Below are positions 45,402 through 54,097 of a DNA stretch of 64,000 nt, piece after piece. Location of the stretch: contig NZ_JAUCZH010000004.1 in assembly GCF_030373185.1 (NCBI RefSeq), positions 495,041 through 559,040 of the forward strand. The letters run 5' to 3'. The notes under the pieces were generated by a model, which saw only the letters and a program-made list of their open reading frames with translations, was not told the DNA's origin and searched no databases. A program made the translations under genes and the position numbers. The DNA comes from Tabrizicola sp. (GTDB lineage: Bacteria; Pseudomonadota; Alphaproteobacteria; Rhodobacterales; Rhodobacteraceae). Positions within the stretch are counted from its first letter, which is position 1. Each line of letters starts with the position of its first letter.

Positions 45402-45860
45402 ATGCTGCTACGAGACCGTTTGCAAGCGGCCTTGAAGGACGCGATGAAAGCGAAAGAGGCAGATCGCCTGTCTACCCTTCGCCTGATCAACGCCGCCATC
45501 AAGGACCGCGAGATTGCCCTGCGTGGCGAAGCCGACGCAGGCGAGGTTGGTGAGCCTGAAATCCTTCAGATCATGGGCAAGATGGTCAAGCAACGTCAGG
45601 AATCCGCCCGCGCCTACGAAGAGGGTGGCCGATTGGAACTGGCGGAAAAGGAACTGGCCGAAATCGGCGTGATTCAGGAATTCCTGCCGCGCCAGCTTTC
45701 GGACGAAGAGATTGACGCCGCCATCGCTGCCGCCGTGGCTGAAACCGGGGCGGCCAGCATCCGGGACTGCGGCAAGGTCATGGCTGCGCTGAAGGGCAAG
45801 TATACCGGCCAGATGGATTTCGGCGCGGTCGGCGCGCTGGTCAAGGGGCGGCTAGCGTAG
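45402..45860 (+). CDS. YqeY/GatB-like domain protein
   Basis: A 152-residue cytoplasmic helical protein. LRDRLQAALKDAMKAKEADRLSTLRLINAAIKDREI (in parts) and VKQRQESARAYEEGGRLELAEKELAEI are the YqeY pattern, and the C-terminus IRDCGKVMAALKGKYTGQMDFG resembles the tail domain of GatB amidotransferases. The role is unknown; a link to tRNA amidation is by homology only. The promoter is likely in the 180-base gap upstream, where TTGCGG and AAGCTATGG are spaced about 17 bases apart. Its 3' end overlaps the DUF2244 gene by nine bases. Confidence 0.9.
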   Translation: MLLRDRLQAALKDAMKAKEADRLSTLRLINAAIKDREIALRGEADAGEVGEPEILQIMGKMVKQRQESARAYEEGGRLELAEKELAEIGVIQEFLPRQLSDEEIDAAIAAAVAETGAASIRDCGKVMAALKGKYTGQMDFGAVGALVKGRLA

Positions 45861-46337
45861 CGCGGCCAGTCTTTCGCTCAAGTCACGGCTTAGGGCGATA
45901 CGTTCTTCCTCGGACAGGAACGCGCCCAGTTCCACCTCTCGCCCCTCGCCCTTCAGGGTCAGGTAGTTCGGCACCGGCCCACCGGTGGGGTGCAGCGTCA
46001 CGCGCAGCCAGTAGGGGTTTGCTTCCCAGTCCTGCCGCTCGCCCTTGGGGCCGTGGCGCGTCAGGGTGACGTGATCGGGCGACAGGGTCAGATCCTCGAC
46101 GATATCGCGGTCGCGGCCGTTCTTGCGCAGGGCAAACCAGATGGCCCAGATTGTCCCCAGAAGAAACGGCAACAGCGCCCAGACCACGGGTGACCCCAGC
46201 ACGCCGACCAGTGGCACCGTGATCAGTGCGGCCGTGCCACCGACGAACCAGACAAAGCCGCGCTGGGTCAGCGATCTGTGTGGCCACAGATGCAGGCGCT
46301 GACGGTCGGCCGGGGCGGGGATCCATTCGTAGGGCAT
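45852..46337 (-). CDS. DUF2244 family membrane protein
   Basis: A 161-residue inner membrane protein with two transmembrane segments (GFVWFVGGTAALITVPLVGVL and VVWALLPFLLGTIWAIWFAL) and a cytoplasmic or periplasmic C-terminal part with LSPDHVTLTRHGPKGERQDWEANPYWLRVTLHP (in parts) and VELGAFLSEEERIALSRDL. These are DUF2244 features, a family often next to cytochrome oxidase genes in alphaproteobacteria, as here. It lies downstream of ctaD on the same strand, 189 bases away, with a terminator in between. Function unknown. Confidence 0.85.
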   Translation of the reverse strand: MPYEWIPAPADRQRLHLWPHRSLTQRGFVWFVGGTAALITVPLVGVLGSPVVWALLPFLLGTIWAIWFALRKNGRDRDIVEDLTLSPDHVTLTRHGPKGERQDWEANPYWLRVTLHPTGGPVPNYLTLKGEGREVELGAFLSEEERIALSRDLSERLAALR

Positions 46338-46480
46338 GGTGCAGGACTTGAGCCATGTTTGCTGTGATCGCGGAAAATAGCGCAGGAGTTTGCAGGGTAA
46401 ATGCCCCCTGATGCCGCATGCGCCGCCGCTTTTGCTTGCGTCATCAGTGCAGGCTTGTGGGAGTTGCGCCCAAATGCAAA

Positions 46481-46506
46481 AGGCCCCGGGACATATCCCA
46501 GGGCCT
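46481..46506 (-). terminator. Terminator of ctaD
   Basis: On the minus strand the sequence AGGCCCTGGGATATGTCCC and its complement GGGGCCT form a stem with a short ATATG loop and are followed by TTTGC. It begins 21 bases after the ctaD stop. Confidence 0.75.
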
Positions 46507-46526
46507 CTTGGTCTGTATGCTGCGCC

Positions 46527-48209
46527 TTAGTGGGCGTGGCTCTTGTCCCAGTCTTCGCGCTTTGGCAGCTGCTCGAACGTGTGCTCGGGCGGCGGCGAAG
46601 GCAGGGTCCATTCCAGCGTGTCGGCGTATTCGTTCCAGTAGTTGTTTTCGGTCACGCGCTGGCCCCAACGAAGTGTGTAGACCACGATCCCGATGAAGAA
46701 CACGAAGGAGGCGAAAGAGATGAACGCACCGATGGACGAGAACCAGTTCCAGTAGGCGAACGCCTCGGGGTAGTCGATGTAGCGGCGCGGCATGCCCTGA
46801 CGTCCAAGGAAGTGCTGCGGGAAGAACGTTAGGTTCGAGCCGATGAACATCATCCAGAAGTGCAGCTTGCCCGCCCATTCCGGATACTGCCGTCCCGACA
46901 TCTTGCCGATCCAGAAGTAAACCCCGGCGAAGATCCCGAACACGGCGCCAAGCGACATCACATAGTGGAAGTGGGCCACGACATAGTAGGTGTCATGATA
47001 GGCCCGGTCCACCGGCGCTTGGGAAAGCACGATCCCGGTCACGCCACCGACGGTGAACAGGAACAGAAAGCCGAAGGCCCAAAGCATCGGTGTCTTGAAC
47101 TCTACCGAGCCGCCCCACATCGTTGCGATCCACGAGAACACCTTGATGCCGGTCGGCACCGCGATGACCATGGTGGCCAGCATGAAGTAGCTTTGCTGCG
47201 TCAGGCTGAGACCGGCGGTATACATGTGGTGCGCCCAGACCACGAAGCCCAGCACCCCGATTGCCACCATCGCATAGACCATCGGCAGGTAGCCGAAGAT
47301 CGGCTTCTTGGAGAAGGTGGCGATGACCTGGGAAATGATCCCGAAGGCCGGCAGGATGATGATGTAGACTTCCGGGTGGCCGAAGAACCAAAGGATGTGC
47401 TGGTAAAGCACCGGGTCACCGCCGCCCGAGGGCGAGAAGAAGGTCGTGCCGAAGTTGCGGTCGGTCAGAAGCATGGTGATCGCACCGGCCAGCACCGGCA
47501 GCGCCAGCAGGACCAGCCACGCGGTCACGAAGATCGACCAGGCAAACAGCGGCACCTTGTGCATGGTCATGCCCGGCGCGCGCATGTTCAGGAAGGTGGT
47601 GATCATGTTGATCGCACCAAGGATCGACGAGGCACCCGACAGGTGGACCGCGAAGATCGCAAGGTCCATCGCATAACCGCCTTCGGCGGTGGTCGATAGC
47701 GGCGGGTAAAGCACCCAGCCCACGCCCGAACCGGTGCCAAGGTCACCACCGCCACCGGGGGCAAAGAGCGAGGCCACAGCCAGCGAGGTGCCGGCGATGA
47801 ACAGCCAGAACGACAGGTTGTTCATCCGCGGGAACGCCATGTCCGGCGCACCGATCTGCAGCGGCATGAAATAGTTGCCGAAACCGCCGAACAGCGCGGG
47901 AATGACCACGAAGAACATCATCAGGATGCCGTGGGCCGTCACGGTCACGTTCCAGATATGGCCGTTCGGGGTGCAGACATCGCCAGCGGCGGCGGCCGTC
48001 AGGCGCATGCCTTCCTGGCACATGTATTGAACGCCCGGCTCCATCAGCTCCATCCGCATGTAGACGGTGAAGATGACCGAGATCAGGCCGACAAGCCCAC
48101 CGGCAAACAGGTAGAGAATCCCGATGTCCTTGTGGTTTGTCGACATGAACCAGCGGGTAAAGAACCCGGGTTTGTGGTGCTCATGGCCGTGGATGGCTGC
48201 GTCCGCCAT
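46527..48209 (-). CDS. ctaD: Cytochrome c oxidase subunit I (aa3 type)
   Basis: Catalytic subunit of the aa3 haem-copper oxidase, reducing oxygen at the inner membrane with proton pumping. The 560-residue protein has twelve membrane segments. Haem and copper ligands are in [30 protein letters not shown] (with the cross-linked tyrosine), HHMYTAGLS and [18 protein letters not shown]. The K and D channel residues are at their usual places. The long hydrophilic N-terminus ([20 protein letters not shown]) is typical of Rhodobacteraceae. The other oxidase subunit genes are not adjacent, as is common in this group where ctaD stands alone. Cytochrome c2, its likely donor, lies 590 bases upstream on the same strand. 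Confidence 0.97.
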   Translation of the reverse strand: MADAAIHGHEHHKPGFFTRWFMSTNHKDIGILYLFAGGLVGLISVIFTVYMRMELMEPGVQYMCQEGMRLTAAAAGDVCTPNGHIWNVTVTAHGILMMFFVVIPALFGGFGNYFMPLQIGAPDMAFPRMNNLSFWLFIAGTSLAVASLFAPGGGGDLGTGSGVGWVLYPPLSTTAEGGYAMDLAIFAVHLSGASSILGAINMITTFLNMRAPGMTMHKVPLFAWSIFVTAWLVLLALPVLAGAITMLLTDRNFGTTFFSPSGGGDPVLYQHILWFFGHPEVYIIILPAFGIISQVIATFSKKPIFGYLPMVYAMVAIGVLGFVVWAHHMYTAGLSLTQQSYFMLATMVIAVPTGIKVFSWIATMWGGSVEFKTPMLWAFGFLFLFTVGGVTGIVLSQAPVDRAYHDTYYVVAHFHYVMSLGAVFGIFAGVYFWIGKMSGRQYPEWAGKLHFWMMFIGSNLTFFPQHFLGRQGMPRRYIDYPEAFAYWNWFSSIGAFISFASFVFFIGIVVYTLRWGQRVTENNYWNEYADTLEWTLPSPPPEHTFEQLPKREDWDKSHAH

Positions 48210-48365
48210 TGGCGTCTCCCGCTTTGGTCTTATTGCGTCATGCCGGTTGACGGACCGAAAGACGGCCCGCCCGGTTCCCTTGTATCCCCGTCTTTAATCG
48301 TGCCGGACCGTTGTCGCAATGCATGACTTTGCCGCAGGGGGCAGAAAACTTGCCTGACGTGGCTA

Positions 48366-48387
48366 CCCGGATCATGCCCGGATCATG
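48366..48387. repeat. Exact 11-base tandem duplication upstream of ctaD
   Basis: CCCGGATCATG is found at 48366-48376 and 48377-48387, and a third partial copy begins CCCGGTCC. It sits in the 275-base spacer between ctaD and the cytochrome c gene, outside any gene. Confidence 0.9.
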
Positions 48388-48425
48388 CCCGGTCCGATCG
48401 GGAACAAAGCCGCGGATGGAATCAC

Positions 48426-48459
48426 TTCGGGCGCGTCCCCGGCAAGGGGCGCGCCCGAA
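48426..48459 (-). terminator. Hairpin downstream of the cytochrome c2 gene
   Basis: TTCGGGCGCG (48426-48435) pairs with CGCGCCCGAA (48450-48459), loop of 14 bases. It begins about 25 bases after the cytochrome stop on the minus strand. No T-run is visible, so termination may be partial. Confidence 0.6.
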
Positions 48460-48484
48460 AGCGTTCAGGTTGCCTGACCGCTGA

Positions 48485-48895
48485 TTACTGAGAAACCGAT
48501 GTGAGGTAGGCCGCAATATCCTCACCGCCCGACGCGAGCTTGAAGGACATCTTCGACTTGGCCCCGTCATTACCCAGTGCAGATTTCAGATAGCCCGCCG
48601 GGTCAGCCGTGTAGGCGGCAAAACTTGCTGCGTCCCAGACAGCGCCTGTGGCACCAAGGGCGGCAAGTGAGTCGCCATAGCGAAAGTCCGGGTCTGACGC
48701 GATGGCGCGCCCGATCACGCCATGAAGGTTCGGACCGGTGCGGCCACCCTTCTGAATCTCGGTGCCGTCGGGGGCCACGACCGAATGGCAGGCCTTGCAC
48801 TTCTTGAACGCATCTTCGCCCGCCGCAGGGTCCGCAGCGAAAGCCGGGGCGCCAAGCGCGACGACGGTGGCGGCCAGAAGGATGAATTTCGTCAT
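48485..48895 (-). CDS. cycA: Cytochrome c2 / c550-type monohaem cytochrome
   Basis: A 136-residue exported cytochrome. Signal peptide FILLAATVVALGAPAFAAD; haem site CKACH at residues 33-37. GRTGPNLHGVIGR, FRYGDSLAALGATGAVWDAASFAAY (in parts), DPAGYLKSALG and the methionine ligand in SKMSFKLA are the long-form cytochrome c2 pattern of Rhodobacter and Paracoccus. In these organisms it carries electrons from the bc1 complex to the aa3 oxidase or the photosynthetic reaction centre. ctaD lies downstream on the same strand. No bc1 or photosynthesis genes are in the window. Confidence 0.88.
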   Translation of the reverse strand: MTKFILLAATVVALGAPAFAADPAAGEDAFKKCKACHSVVAPDGTEIQKGGRTGPNLHGVIGRAIASDPDFRYGDSLAALGATGAVWDAASFAAYTADPAGYLKSALGNDGAKSKMSFKLASGGEDIAAYLTSVSQ

Positions 48896-48998
48896 TATGT
48901 CCTCGCATGTCACGGAGCAACGAGTCGCTGCTTACCGGTCAACATGGGGAAAAACGGGTCTGTTATGCAATAGCAACCGCAGGATATGCGGCAACATG

Positions 48999-49655
48999 CT
49001 ACGGGCAGACCCCCTGAAACCGCTTGGAAAGTGTGGCCATCAGCGCGGCGTCAAGGTCGGCCATCGTCACTGGCAGACCAAGATCCACAAGGCTTGTGAC
49101 CCCATGTTCCCGGATTCCGCACGGTACGATTCCGTCGAAATGCGACAGGTCGGGTTCCACGTTGATCGAGATGCCGTGGAAGCTGACCCAGCGGCGCAGC
49201 TTGATGCCAATGGCAGCGATCTTGTCTTCCGTGGGCTGGCCATCCGGTCCCGGCCTGTCCGGGCGCTGCACCCAGACGCCGACGCGGCCCTGCCGGATTT
49301 CGCCGGTCACGTTGAACTCGGCCAAGGTGTCGATCACCCAGCGTTCCAACTCTCGGACAAAGCAGCGCACGTCCTGCCCGCGTGCCTTTACATCCAGCAT
49401 GCAGTAGACCACGCGCTGCCCCGGCCCGTGATAGGTATATTGCCCGCCACGCCCGACCGGATAGACCGGAAAACGGTCCGGCTGCACCAGATCCTCGACC
49501 CTCGCCGAGGTGCCAGCCGTGTAGAGCGGCGGGTGTTCCAGAAGCCAGATCGCCTCGCCGGCGCGGCCTTCGTTCATCGCGGCGACATGGGCCTCCATGG
49601 CGGTCACGGTCTCCAGATAGGGCGAAAGCCCCGGAATCAGCCGCCAGTCCACCAC
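48999..49655 (-). CDS. lipB: Lipoyl(octanoyl) transferase
   Basis: Transfers octanoyl from acyl carrier protein to lipoyl domains, the first step of lipoate assembly on dehydrogenases. The 218-residue protein has [15 protein letters not shown], the signature [39 protein letters not shown] (in parts) and the catalytic cysteine in DGIVPCGI. The start is a GTG at 49655, preceded by AAGGGGG. Upstream, divergent, is the peptidoglycan-binding exported protein gene with 98 bases between starts. Confidence 0.95.
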   Translation of the reverse strand: MVDWRLIPGLSPYLETVTAMEAHVAAMNEGRAGEAIWLLEHPPLYTAGTSARVEDLVQPDRFPVYPVGRGGQYTYHGPGQRVVYCMLDVKARGQDVRCFVRELERWVIDTLAEFNVTGEIRQGRVGVWVQRPDRPGPDGQPTEDKIAAIGIKLRRWVSFHGISINVEPDLSHFDGIVPCGIREHGVTSLVDLGLPVTMADLDAALMATLSKRFQGVCP

Positions 49656-49752
49656 CAACCACCCCCTTTGTTGCGGAATTCCTGCCTTCCGCCACGGCAA
49701 AGCCGTGTTACACTTTACGTAGTTTGAACCCTACCCTTTTCGGAGAGATGTG

Positions 49753-51324
49753 ATGAAGGTCAAGGCAATTGCAACCACCGCGCTGATGGCATCCGTCGCG
49801 CTGACGCCACTGTCCCCCTTGTCAGCCCCGGCCTTGGCCGATGGCAAGGATTTCATCGCCGGTGCGCTTATCGGTGGCATCATCGGCAGCGCCGTCACCA
49901 ATGAGAACAACAAGAAGAAGTCAGCGCAATCGACCAAGTCGGCCACCAAGTCGACCAAACCCACGATGTCTGCCGCGCAGCGCGAAGCGAACCGGGAGGT
50001 TCAGACCGCGCTGAACTACTTCGGCTATCCGGTCGGCACGCCCGATGGCGCGATCGGCCCGAAATCGCGGGCGGCGATCAGGGAGTATCAGGCCTTTATC
50101 GGTTATCCCGCGACGGGGGAACTGAGCGAACATGAACGCACAATTCTTGTCACCTCTTACCACCGTGCCGTGGCGGGCGGCCCGGTGATTGCCTCTGCCG
50201 TGGCAGGCAGCGTCTACGGGCTGAAGGCGGTTCTTATTGCCCAGCGTGACGAAATGGCTGGTGTTCCGGGTCAGCCTCTGCCCGGCTCAGGTGCCGCGGC
50301 TACGCTTGCAACTTTGCCGGCGCTTGTCTCCGAAGCGCCAGAGGTGGCCACCGCGCCCGAGCCGGAACCCGAGGTCATGGCGGCCACGGCAGTAGCGCCC
50401 GCGTTGCCGTCTTTCATGAACCCCGCAGGTGCCAAAGGGTCGCTCGCCGCCGAATGCAATGCCATCAGCCTGACCACCGCGGCAAATGGCGGTATGACCA
50501 CGACCGACGGCATGCAGGACGCAAGTTTCGCGCTGGGCGAACAGTTTTGCCTTGCCCGCAGCTATGCCATGGCCCGGGGCAGCGAACTGACGGCCCAGAT
50601 CGCCGGTTTCACCCCTGCCCAGATCGCCGAACAATGCGCGGCCTTCGGTCCTGTCCTGAAGGACCATGTTGCCGCCCTTTCGCTGAAACCGGCTGATGCC
50701 GTCTTGTCCGGGGTTGAAGGGTTCATCCTGTCCTCTGGCATGTCGCCGGCCCAGTTGTCCGGCACCGCCAAGGTCTGTCTTGGGGTGGGCTATGCGCAGG
50801 ATGACATGAATGTGGCGATCGGGTCGTCGCTTCTTCTCGTCGCGATGGGGGAACGCGGCTATGCTGAATATCCGGGCCATCACCTTGCCCGGGGGTTTGG
50901 CGCGACCGAACGGCCCGATCTGGCGATGGATTGGTATCAGATATCGCTTGATGCAATGGGGCAGGGGCAGATGGTCGTGGCCCCGGGCCTTCCCGGGCGT
51001 GACAGCCTGATCCGCAAGGCCGCCTATACGATCAATGGCCGTGCCGCAGAGCTTGTGCCGGAAGCCAATGTGCAGGAAGCGGCCCTTCCGCTGTTCGATG
51101 TCGCTCCGGCCCCCGAAGCTGTGGCGCCTGCCGAATCCGCGCCAGTCGAGATTGTCGAGGCCGTTCCGGTCGTTGTCCCGGAACCCGAACTGATCGAAGA
51201 ATCGGTGGCCGTCGTCATGGCTGATCAACAGCCCGGGGCGCAGGATACATCCGTGGTCAACGCCGGGGCGCAGGCCGCAATCATGGCGGCGCGGTTGCCG
51301 TTCCTGATCTTCTCCAGCTTCTGA
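49753..51324 (+). CDS. Exported protein with a peptidoglycan-binding domain and Pro/Ala/Glu linkers
   Basis: A 523-residue exported protein. A signal peptide (ALMASVALTPLSPLSAPALA) is followed by a glycine-zipper segment (KDFIAGALIGGIIGSAV), a lysine/serine-rich linker, and at about residues 75-130 a peptidoglycan-binding helical domain (VQTALNYFGYPVGTPDGAIGPKSRAAI, in parts). After a Pro/Glu/Ala linker is a cysteine-containing region (AAECNAISL, EQFCLARSY, AEQCAAFG, KVCLGVGYAQDD) of unknown type with four cysteines spaced for two disulfides, and an acidic tail ending in FLIFSSF. A helical repeat (Sel1-like) nature of that region is possible. The ATG at 49753 is preferred to the GTG at 49750. 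Confidence 0.78.
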   Translation: MKVKAIATTALMASVALTPLSPLSAPALADGKDFIAGALIGGIIGSAVTNENNKKKSAQSTKSATKSTKPTMSAAQREANREVQTALNYFGYPVGTPDGAIGPKSRAAIREYQAFIGYPATGELSEHERTILVTSYHRAVAGGPVIASAVAGSVYGLKAVLIAQRDEMAGVPGQPLPGSGAAATLATLPALVSEAPEVATAPEPEPEVMAATAVAPALPSFMNPAGAKGSLAAECNAISLTTAANGGMTTTDGMQDASFALGEQFCLARSYAMARGSELTAQIAGFTPAQIAEQCAAFGPVLKDHVAALSLKPADAVLSGVEGFILSSGMSPAQLSGTAKVCLGVGYAQDDMNVAIGSSLLLVAMGERGYAEYPGHHLARGFGATERPDLAMDWYQISLDAMGQGQMVVAPGLPGRDSLIRKAAYTINGRAAELVPEANVQEAALPLFDVAPAPEAVAPAESAPVEIVEAVPVVVPEPELIEESVAVVMADQQPGAQDTSVVNAGAQAAIMAARLPFLIFSSF

Positions 51325-51421
51325 TGCATTTGGGACCGACTTCGTGAAGGGGGGATGAGAATCCCCCTTTTCATCGCCTGCGACTGCCGCTAGACAGCGC
51401 TCGTCCACGGTAGAGCCTCAT

Positions 51422-51508
51422 GCGGATGTGGCGGAATTGGTAGACGCGCAGCGTTGAGGTCGCTGTTCCTTAACCGGAGTGAAAGTTCGAGTCTTTTCAT
51501 CCGCACCA
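51422..51508 (+). tRNA. tRNA-Leu (anticodon GAG)
   Basis: An 87-base cloverleaf with CCA encoded. Acceptor GCGGATG pairs with CATCCGC. The D-loop includes GGAATTGGTAGAC. The anticodon stem CAGCG/CGCTG encloses TTGAGGT, giving GAG. A long variable arm of class II type precedes the T-loop (GTTCGAGTC). A hairpin with T-run follows. Confidence 0.95.
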
Positions 51509-51529
51509 GGTTCTGCCGGACGACAAGCA

Positions 51530-51567
51530 AAGGACGCGGGGGCAACCTCGCGTCCTTCGCATTTTTT
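51530..51567 (+). terminator. Terminator after tRNA-Leu
   Basis: AAGGACGCG (51530-51538) pairs with CGCGTCCTT (51549-51557), followed shortly by ATTTTTT. It begins about 20 bases after the tRNA 3' end. The following 240 bases up to the ABC transporter hold a leader with GACGC (51776-51780) and GCGTC (51784-51788) forming a small hairpin. Confidence 0.85.
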
Positions 51568-51809
51568 ACCGCTTGGCGGCACTTTTGCGGCGCGCGGCGC
51601 ATTTCGTGTCCCACAGGTCGGAAACTTTCCTGCCTGACCGTCGATTTCCGTTCAAATGACCGGCAATGGCGGGCGATCCTGCCCGATTTTCCTGCACTTC
51701 CGGTTTGTTGTGCGAAAAGCGGGATTGTGCGTTGCAAAGGCGGCGGCCTTTCGTTTTAGTTTACGCAGAAAAGAAGACGCAAAGCGTCACGTAAAACAGG
51801 GAGACACGG

Positions 51810-52910
51810 GTGACGGTTGAGCCCCGAAACGACGCTTACGTCGCGTTTGATCACGTTCAGAAAAGCTATGATGGCGTAAGCCTTGTGGTGAAGGATCTGA
51901 ATCTTTCCATCGCCAAGGGTGAGTTTCTGACCATGCTTGGGCCTTCGGGTTCGGGCAAGACCACATGTCTGATGATGCTGGCGGGGTTCGAGACCGCGAC
52001 CAGTGGCGAAATCAGGCTGGATGGCAGGCCGATCAATCAGGTGCCGCCGCACAAGCGCGGCATCGGGATGGTCTTTCAGAACTACGCGCTGTTTCCGCAC
52101 ATGACAGTAGGCGAAAACCTTGCCTTCCCGCTGGAAGTGCGGGGCATGTCGAAATCCGACCGAGAGGCAAAGGTCAAGCGCGCGCTGGACATGGTCCAGA
52201 TGTTCAGCTTCATCAACCGCCGCCCGGCCCAGCTTTCCGGTGGCCAGCAGCAGCGCATCGCCCTTGCCCGGGCGCTGGTGTTCGATCCCGCGCTGGTCTT
52301 GATGGACGAACCCTTGGGCGCGCTGGACAAGCAGCTGCGCGAACACATGCAGTTCGAGATCAAGCACCTGCACGAAAATCTTGGGATTACAGTGGTCTAC
52401 GTCACCCACGACCAGGGCGAGGCGCTGACGATGTCTGACCGCGTGGCTGTGTTCAACGATGGCAAGATCCAGCAGCTTGCCCCCCCGGCCGATCTTTACG
52501 AACGCCCCGAAAACAGCTTCGTTGCCCAGTTCATCGGCGAGAACAACAAGCTTCTTGGCACCATCGAGGAACTGACGGGCGACAAGGCGCTGGTCCGTTT
52601 GCGCACCGGAGAGTTGATCGACGCGACTGCCGTGAATATCAAGGAAAAGGGGCAGCAGACGCTGGTCTCCATCCGCCCAGAGCGGGTGGAATTCAAGCCC
52701 GAGATGATGCCCGAGGGCGCCCACACCATCGAAGCCGAGGTGGTGGAAGTGATCTACATGGGCGATATCCTGCGCGCCGTCTTGCGGGTGGCTGGGTCCG
52801 ATGATTTCGTGATGAAAATGCGCAATACGCTGGGGCAGACCCGTCTGACCGCCGGCCAGAAGATCAAGGTGGGCTGGCATCCCCAGGATGCCCGCGCGCT
52901 TGACCCTTGA
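51810..52910 (+). CDS. potA: ABC transporter ATP-binding subunit, polyamine (PotA) type
   Basis: Energises uptake through the permeases encoded downstream. The 366-residue protein has Walker A GPSGSGKT, the Q-loop [15 protein letters not shown], signature motif [15 protein letters not shown], Walker [12 protein letters not shown] and the H-loop VTHDQ, then a C-terminal TOBE domain with [10 protein letters not shown]. These are hallmarks of the PotA/MalK class. The GTG at 51810 follows AGGGAGACAC. A leader of about 300 bases with a small hairpin precedes it. The substrate is polyamine-like by analogy with PotABCD; opines, mannopine or other organic cations remain possible. Confidence 0.9.
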   Translation: MTVEPRNDAYVAFDHVQKSYDGVSLVVKDLNLSIAKGEFLTMLGPSGSGKTTCLMMLAGFETATSGEIRLDGRPINQVPPHKRGIGMVFQNYALFPHMTVGENLAFPLEVRGMSKSDREAKVKRALDMVQMFSFINRRPAQLSGGQQQRIALARALVFDPALVLMDEPLGALDKQLREHMQFEIKHLHENLGITVVYVTHDQGEALTMSDRVAVFNDGKIQQLAPPADLYERPENSFVAQFIGENNKLLGTIEELTGDKALVRLRTGELIDATAVNIKEKGQQTLVSIRPERVEFKPEMMPEGAHTIEAEVVEVIYMGDILRAVLRVAGSDDFVMKMRNTLGQTRLTAGQKIKVGWHPQDARALDP

Positions 52911-52964
52911 TGACGGGCCTGACGACCGGCCCGAACTGAACTGATCCAACACAGGGAGACTACA

Positions 52965-54032
52965 ATGAAAAAGACTCTGATCCTGACAACCTCGCTTGTC
53001 AGCTTTGGCTTTGCCGCCAATGCAGACATCACGGTGATGTCCTGGGGCGGCGCTTACGGCGAAGCCCAGACCGAAGCCTTCGTGAAGCCCTTCGTCGCCG
53101 CCACTGGCAAAGCCACGATCATGGTGGACAGCGACAACCCGGCAACCCCGATCAAGGCGATGGTCGAATCCGGCAACGTGACGATCGACGTCGCGTCGCT
53201 GGAATATGCCGACGCGATCCGCCTTTGCGACGAGGGCGTTCTGGAACCAATCGATATGTCCTTGCTGCCCGCCGGCGCTGATGGCACCCCGGCGGCCGAA
53301 GACTTTCTTCCCGGCGCTGTGACCGAATGCGGCGTGTCGACCGACATCTGGTCGAACGTCTTCGCTTATGACAGCTCCAAGCTGCCCGAAGGCCCGACCT
53401 CGGTTGCCGATTTCTTCGACCTGGAGAAGTTCCCCGGCAAGCGCGGCCTGCGCAAGGGTGCCAAGGCGGTGCTGGAACTGGCGCTGATGGGCGATGGCGT
53501 GCCGGCGGCCGAAGTCTACGACCTGCTGCGCACCCCCGAAGGTGTGGACCGTGCCTTTGCCAAGCTTGACACTATCAAGGATCAGGTCGTCTGGTGGGAA
53601 GCCGGCAGCCAGGCTCCGCAGCTTCTCGCTGATGGCGAGGTCGTGATGACCACCGCCTACAACGGCCGGATCTTCGCCGCTGCTCAGAACGAGGGCAAGC
53701 CCTTCGAAATCGTCTGGGACGGCCAGATCTACGAGAACGAAATGTTTGTCGTGCCGAAGGGCGCCCCGAACATGGCTGATGCGATGGAATTCATTGCCTT
53801 CGCCACCTCGACCGAAGGTCTGCGCGCTTCGGCCCAGCAGATCTCTTACGGTCCGGCCCGCAAGTCGTCGATGCTGGAAGAGATCATCTTCAAGGATGGC
53901 AAGACCGTGATGGCGCCGCACCTTCCGACCGCACCGGAGAACCTGACCAACGCGCTTGAAACCTCGGCCGACTTCTGGGTCGACTTCGACTCGGAACTGA
54001 ATGAGCGCTTCCAGGCCTGGCTGGCGCAGTAA
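52965..54032 (+). CDS. potD: Periplasmic polyamine-type substrate-binding protein
   Basis: A 355-residue protein with signal peptide MKKTLILTTSLVSFGFAANA. The mature domain is of the PotD/PotF family: ITVMSWGGAYGEAQTEAFVKPF, YADAIRLCDEGVLEPIDMS, NVFAYDSSKLPEGPTSVADFFDLEKFPGKRGLRKG (in parts), and DFWVDFDSELNERFQAWLAQ. It belongs to the extracellular solute-binding family 1 used by spermidine/putrescine transporters. The ligand-contact tryptophans and aspartates cannot be assigned precisely. ATG at 52965 follows AGGGAGA. A 12-base stem hairpin lies between it and the permease genes, often a sign of higher expression of the binding protein. Confidence 0.88.
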   Translation: MKKTLILTTSLVSFGFAANADITVMSWGGAYGEAQTEAFVKPFVAATGKATIMVDSDNPATPIKAMVESGNVTIDVASLEYADAIRLCDEGVLEPIDMSLLPAGADGTPAAEDFLPGAVTECGVSTDIWSNVFAYDSSKLPEGPTSVADFFDLEKFPGKRGLRKGAKAVLELALMGDGVPAAEVYDLLRTPEGVDRAFAKLDTIKDQVVWWEAGSQAPQLLADGEVVMTTAYNGRIFAAAQNEGKPFEIVWDGQIYENEMFVVPKGAPNMADAMEFIAFATSTEGLRASAQQISYGPARKSSMLEEIIFKDGKTVMAPHLPTAPENLTNALETSADFWVDFDSELNERFQAWLAQ

Positions 54033-54042
54033 TCGCAAATAC

Positions 54043-54069
54043 CCGGGCGCGAGGTCACCTCGCGCCCGG
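54043..54069 (+). terminator. Intercistronic hairpin between binding protein and permease genes
   Basis: CCGGGCGCGAGG (54043-54054) pairs perfectly with CCTCGCGCCCGG (54058-54069), with a three-base TCA loop. It begins ten bases after the binding protein stop and ends 28 bases before the first permease start. Downstream sequence lacks a full T-run (TTCCTGCTTATAAA), so partial readthrough is expected. Confidence 0.75.
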
Positions 54070-54097
54070 TTCCTGCTTATAAAAGAGACAAAAGCCG

